64,000 bases of DNA from NCBI GenBank assembly GCA_024036415.1, contig JAMWET010007206.1, positions 596,001 through 660,000 on the forward strand, in the 5' to 3' direction. This document shows positions 60,636-64,000 of this stretch, in pieces. Source of the DNA: Prochilodus magdalenae (taxonomy: Eukaryota; Chordata; Actinopteri; Characiformes; Prochilodontidae). A program made the position numbers and the translations under genes. A model generated the notes under the pieces. The model was not told the DNA's origin. It ran no database searches and saw only the letters and a program-made list of their open reading frames with translations. Each line of letters starts with the position of its first letter. Positions within the stretch are counted from its first letter, which is position 1.

Positions 60636-60965
60636 ACTGTCACATCCTGCCCTGTCCTGTTCATGTTTGTCTGTCTTATCTGGCTTTCTGTTTCTGTCTT
60701 GTCATGTCCATGTGCTGTCTGTCACTCTGTTCCATGTGCTTCTGCTTGTTTTGGTCTTTTGCTCCTCCTGTCTCCGCCCTCTTGTCAGGGCCCTCACCTG
60801 TTTCTGGCTCCGCCCCTTTCCGGGTGTCTCTCGTTAGCCCTTGTTGTTTTATACTCCATGTTGTGCCCTTTGTTCTTGCTTGGCGTTTGTTCCCCTGCCA
60901 GTGTTTTGTCTCCTTGTCCGTTGGTTGTGTCTCCCTGCTGGTTGTTTGTCTCCCGTTAGTCATTC
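60636..60965 (+). mobile_element. LTR-like segment inside the 60419 element
   Basis: It starts TGTCACATCCTGCCCTGTCC and resembles the complement of the insert at 53660 over most of its length (CATGTTTGTCTGTC, GGCTCCGCCCCTTTCC, GTCTCCCTGCTGGTTGTTTG). The 3' end is missing, so it is a truncated LTR-like piece. Confidence 0.55.
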
Positions 60966-61021
60966 AAACTTTCATTTGCTTTTGTCTACGTCCTGTCAGT
61001 AGATTTTTTGGTATCTTGTGT

Positions 61022-61140
61022 ACATTTTGGTAAGATTTTTAAGATTTTAATCTTGTTGATAGTATTTTTCCGCATTTTCGTGAAGTGAAACACCCCACAT
61101 ACACACACACGTTTGGCTTTACTTTCAGGGGGCAGTGTTC
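61022..61140 (-). mobile_element. Worn S3 SINE fragment
   Basis: The order AATCTTGTTGAT, CGTGAAGTGAAACACCCCAC, ACACACAC and GGGGGCAGTG follows the S3 SINE, but it is decayed and lacks the tRNA-like head. Confidence 0.5.
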
Positions 61141-62702
61141 ATCATGTTATGCGTACTTACAAGGTCCTTTTCATTTTGAAGATTCTGAGAAACATCAGAG
61201 AGGGTGGATCCTTATAGAGCATTATGCAAATGAGCACAACACGAGTTATTAAGCCTTATGATACTGGTTTCATATTCATAACAGGAAAAACATATACATT
61301 ATAATGCATTGTGCCACTTTGTGCTATGAAGCCTTACTACTGTGTTGCAACAGTATATGTGTAACTATAAATGTTTATGCACAGTTATGAAGGCTTATGT
61401 CCAGTATTATAAAGACTTTATAAAGACTTTATAGATCTTTATGAAAGCACTTATAATGAATTATAGATACACGATTCATAGAAAGTGTTACAGAAAGTTT
61501 CAGCAAACAGTCAAACTCAAAGATGAGTTCTAATTATACGATCAGAGATGTGCTGTGTTCTGGTGGCCTGACGGTAAAATAGCGAACTGGGTTTGTTCCA
61601 TTGTCAGCTGTGTGCAGTAAATAAAGCTCAAGTCCACCCGAAATTAAAAGCAGGCTTTGCTGTCCATCCTAACAGTGTTGTGCTCAGCTTTTTTCTCCTC
61701 CCGCTCAAAGCCTCATCAAGGTCTGTGGCTTCCAGAGGTGGCAGTTCCACTCTTGTTGTGTCCTATTTCCCAATAATAGCCCGAAACCTCCTGCAGCAAC
61801 ATATTCCCTGACCTTTCATTTGCCACTCTCCTGACCCGCAGCTGTCCCGTCCCTTCGGCTGCACTGACACTTGTCGGACCATTCTCTCCTGGCGTTAGTC
61901 GTTATGGGCAGCGTTAGCGTGTTAGCACGGACTAGGGTTGCTGCTGCCATTCCTTGATTGTCTCCTCTCTTCCCTCATTATACCGAGATGGTCCTCCTGA
62001 GCCTCCGGAAGTGCTGTCTCCTCCACCAGCGTTTGACATTTAGGTAGGACGTGTATATCCTTCGCTTGAGGGTAGCAGCCAGCGCGCTCGAATTAGATTC
62101 GGCTCTCGGAGAGATGGCTGTGACAGATGTGCTGGTGTGTGTGTGTGTTCTGCCAGGGCACTGGGCCCTGCCGCCGTGCTCCTAACCATGTAAGCTAAGC
62201 AGCTGCTGAACAGGGTGAGGGTTTTTTTGGTGTCCATTTTCAATCAGGTAAATGAGGCTGAACTCGAAGCGAGCCAGAAGGTCCTAATGAAATCTCCACC
62301 GAAACCTTTGATCCACTCTTATCGGGCAAATTCTGTAGAAGAACCCGGTTCCTCTGGCCTGGTGTGACCTGAGATAGACTGGTGTCACGTCAGTCGAGGC
62401 TGAGGGATGAGAGGGAGAGAGGCTGGAGAGATGGCTGACATGGCTCTGAATCATCTCCTTTGTAGCTCAGGGCTTTAGACGGCGATGGAGAAACTCACCC
62501 AGACGTGGCCTCTCTCTCGTAGCCGTGGCCTCAGAGATGATGATGATCTACAAAGCTTGTTCAGTTGGTTACGGATTATAGCAGAGAGCGTGCTGTGCAT
62601 AGCGAAGGGCTCGATGCTGTAGTGGTTTTGGCCGTTTGGAAGGTTTGCGATGCAACTCTAGGCTGTCTCTTAAATGTTGATTGAGGACTGCCCTTTGACC
62701 AG

Positions 62703-62990
62703 GGTGGCACAATAGTGCAGTGGGCAGTGTTTTGTTGCCTCACAGCCAGAAAGGCCTGGGATTTATTCCTGGCTGGAGTCCTTTCTGTGTGGAGTCTTTG
62801 CATGGTCTCCCAGTGTCTGTGTGGGTTTCCTCCCACAGTCCAAAGACATGCTGTCAGCTGATTTGGAGATGATAAATTGTGTGTGTATGTCCGTCCTGCG
62901 ATGGACTGGTGGCCTGTCCAGGTTGTTTCCTGCTTTACACCCGATGAGCCCTGGAATAAGCTTCAGCACCCCCTGTGACCCAGAAGGATA
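62703..62990 (+). mobile_element. tRNA-derived SINE (family S4)
   Basis: The head has an A-box-like GGTGGCACAATAGTGCAGTG and a B-box-like GGGATTTATTCCTGG. The conserved body TTTCTGTGTGGAGTCTTTGC, GTGGGTTTCCTCCCACAGTC and CAAAGACATGC is one I recognise from teleost SINEs. It ends at an AGGATAAGATT tail that meets the next SINE. Confidence 0.75.
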
Positions 62991-63278
62991 AGATTTTTAA
63001 TCCCTTGTTGATCCCACAGTGGGGAAATTTAGTCTCCACATTTAACCCATCCGTGAAGTGAAACACCCACAAACACACTCACTAGTGAACACACACACTA
63101 GGGGGCAGTGAGCACACTTACCCGGAGCAGTGGGCAGCCCTATCCACGGCGCCCGGGGAGCAGTTGGGAGTAAGGTGCCTTGCTCAAAGGCACCTTAGTC
63201 GCTACTGTCAGTTCAGGGAATCGAACCGGCAACCCTCCGGTCACAAGGCTGACCTAACCTCCAGCCCACGACTGCCCC
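62991..63278 (-). mobile_element. tRNA-derived SINE (family S3), copy 2
   Basis: On the minus strand the A box reads GTGGGCTGGAGGTTAGG and the B box GGTTGCCGGTTCGATTCCC, close to the tRNA consensus. The body and tail match 42271-42563. It abuts the S4 SINE tail to tail. Confidence 0.8.
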
Positions 63279-63367
63279 AAGGAAGCAAAGCTCAACTGGT
63301 TATGTAAAATTGGTTTTGTCTTTCATTTCTCAAGTGCTAATATCAGTTGACTAGTCTTACGGGACAT

Positions 63368-63867
63368 ACACTTTTTTTTTTTTTTTTGCCAAAGGTATCT
63401 GCTCATCTCACTTCACATGCATATGACTTGAGTGACCTCTCATTCTAGGCTTCCACAGCTGTAAACGCTCTCCACAAGGGTGTTTATGGGAATTTTTGAC
63501 CATTCTTCCAGAAGCGCTTTTGTGAGGTCAGATATTGATGTTGGACGAGAAGGCTGGCTCGCAGTCTCCGCTCTAATTCATACCAAAGGTGTTCTATCAG
63601 GTTGAGGTCAGCCCAGTTCTTCCTCACCAAACTCGCTCATCCATGTCTTTATGGACCTTGCTTTGTGCACTGGTGTGCAGTCATGTTAGAGCAGGAAGGG
63701 ACCATTCCCAAACCGTTCCCACAAAGTTGGAATTCATTAAGCTTCTGGCAGCGACCCATTCTTTCACCTAGGTGCTTGCTTTTATACACCTGTGGCCATG
63801 GAAGTGATTGGAACACCTGAATTCAGAGAATTGGATGGGTGAGTGAATACTTTTGGCAATACAGTGT
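63368..63867 (-). pseudogene. Tc1-like element (family X), copy 3, internally deleted
   Basis: The right end has AATACTTTTGGCAATACAGT. The left end has a T run in place of part of the terminal repeat, followed by GCCAAAGGTATCTGC. The minus strand keeps pieces around the third catalytic region (HDCTPVHKAR and KTWMSEFGEE-like) with the DLNPIE block deleted. It cannot encode an active transposase. Confidence 0.75.
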
Positions 63868-64000
63868 ATCTATGGCAGCCGGCAGTACCAATTCCTCGGC
63901 TATTGTAAAAGCTTTCTTACTAGCTAGGAGATAGCTAGCTTATATAGCCCAGCTAGACTGTGGTATTCTGGTTTTAGCTCAACACTTAAAAAGGGTCAAA

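Larger units (their letters stand above)
60419..61491. mobile_element. TIR element (GTAACACTTTCTATGAAT ends) with nested insertions
   Basis: The ends GTAACACTTTCTATGAAT and its complement extend imperfectly for about 55 bp (CATTATAAGT and TTCATAAAGATC are shared). The middle is largely foreign: an LTR-like segment (60636-60965) and a worn S3 SINE fragment (61022-61140). No transposase frame is present. Confidence 0.8.

Overview
The window is a piece of a ray-finned fish (teleost) genome. Nine short coding exons with GT-AG splice borders lie on the + strand, spread over about 50 kb and separated by repeat-filled introns. Joined in order they encode about 562 residues of an AMPA-type ionotropic glutamate receptor subunit, closest by eye to GluA1 (gria1, one of the duplicated teleost copies gria1a or gria1b, which I cannot tell apart here). 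No other host gene was recognised. The tRNA-derived SINEs and the mix of Tc1-like and hAT-like elements fit a teleost, perhaps an otophysan; that narrower placement is a low-confidence impression.

Layout: 1-5201 is intron sequence upstream of the first visible exon, taken as exon 3 by comparison with mammalian GRIA genes. Exons 3 to 7 (5202-5441, 21800-21984, 26898-26951, 36443-36601, 38753-38920) and 8 (43358-43462) encode most of the extracellular amino-terminal domain. Exon 9 (44615-44725) links it to the ligand-binding domain. Exon 10 (50579-50785) and exon 11 (55444-55901) encode the S1 half of the glutamate-binding domain, membrane segment M1, the first cytoplasmic loop and the re-entrant pore loop with the Q/R site. 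The window ends in intron 11. Missing are exons 1-2 (signal peptide and start) and exon 12 onward (M3, S2, flip/flop, M4, C-tail).

The introns are a museum of mobile DNA. They hold at least five Tc1/mariner-like families (several with recognisable transposase fragments), hAT-like hairpin MITEs, tRNA-derived SINEs of two or three families, a solo LTR with a clear 5-bp target duplication, and a 1.5-kb foldback element with arms of about 250 bp. They also hold five large tandem arrays: a 1.3-kb TG tract with a 520-bp higher-order duplication, two 21-bp minisatellites of about 1 kb, a 0.67-kb TTC tract, and a 31-bp minisatellite carried inside a repeated TIR element. Most long open frames in the window are by-products of these arrays.

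Most notable points: (1) exon 11 carries a glutamine-rich expansion of about 29 residues in the M1-M2 cytoplasmic loop; (2) a nonautonomous TIR element occurs three times with a 31-bp minisatellite at different copy numbers; (3) the long foldback at 32515-33992; (4) nested insertions that let relative ages be read. I found no evidence for an unknown gene system. Transposon classes were assigned by eye from terminal motifs and protein fragments and need a library search.
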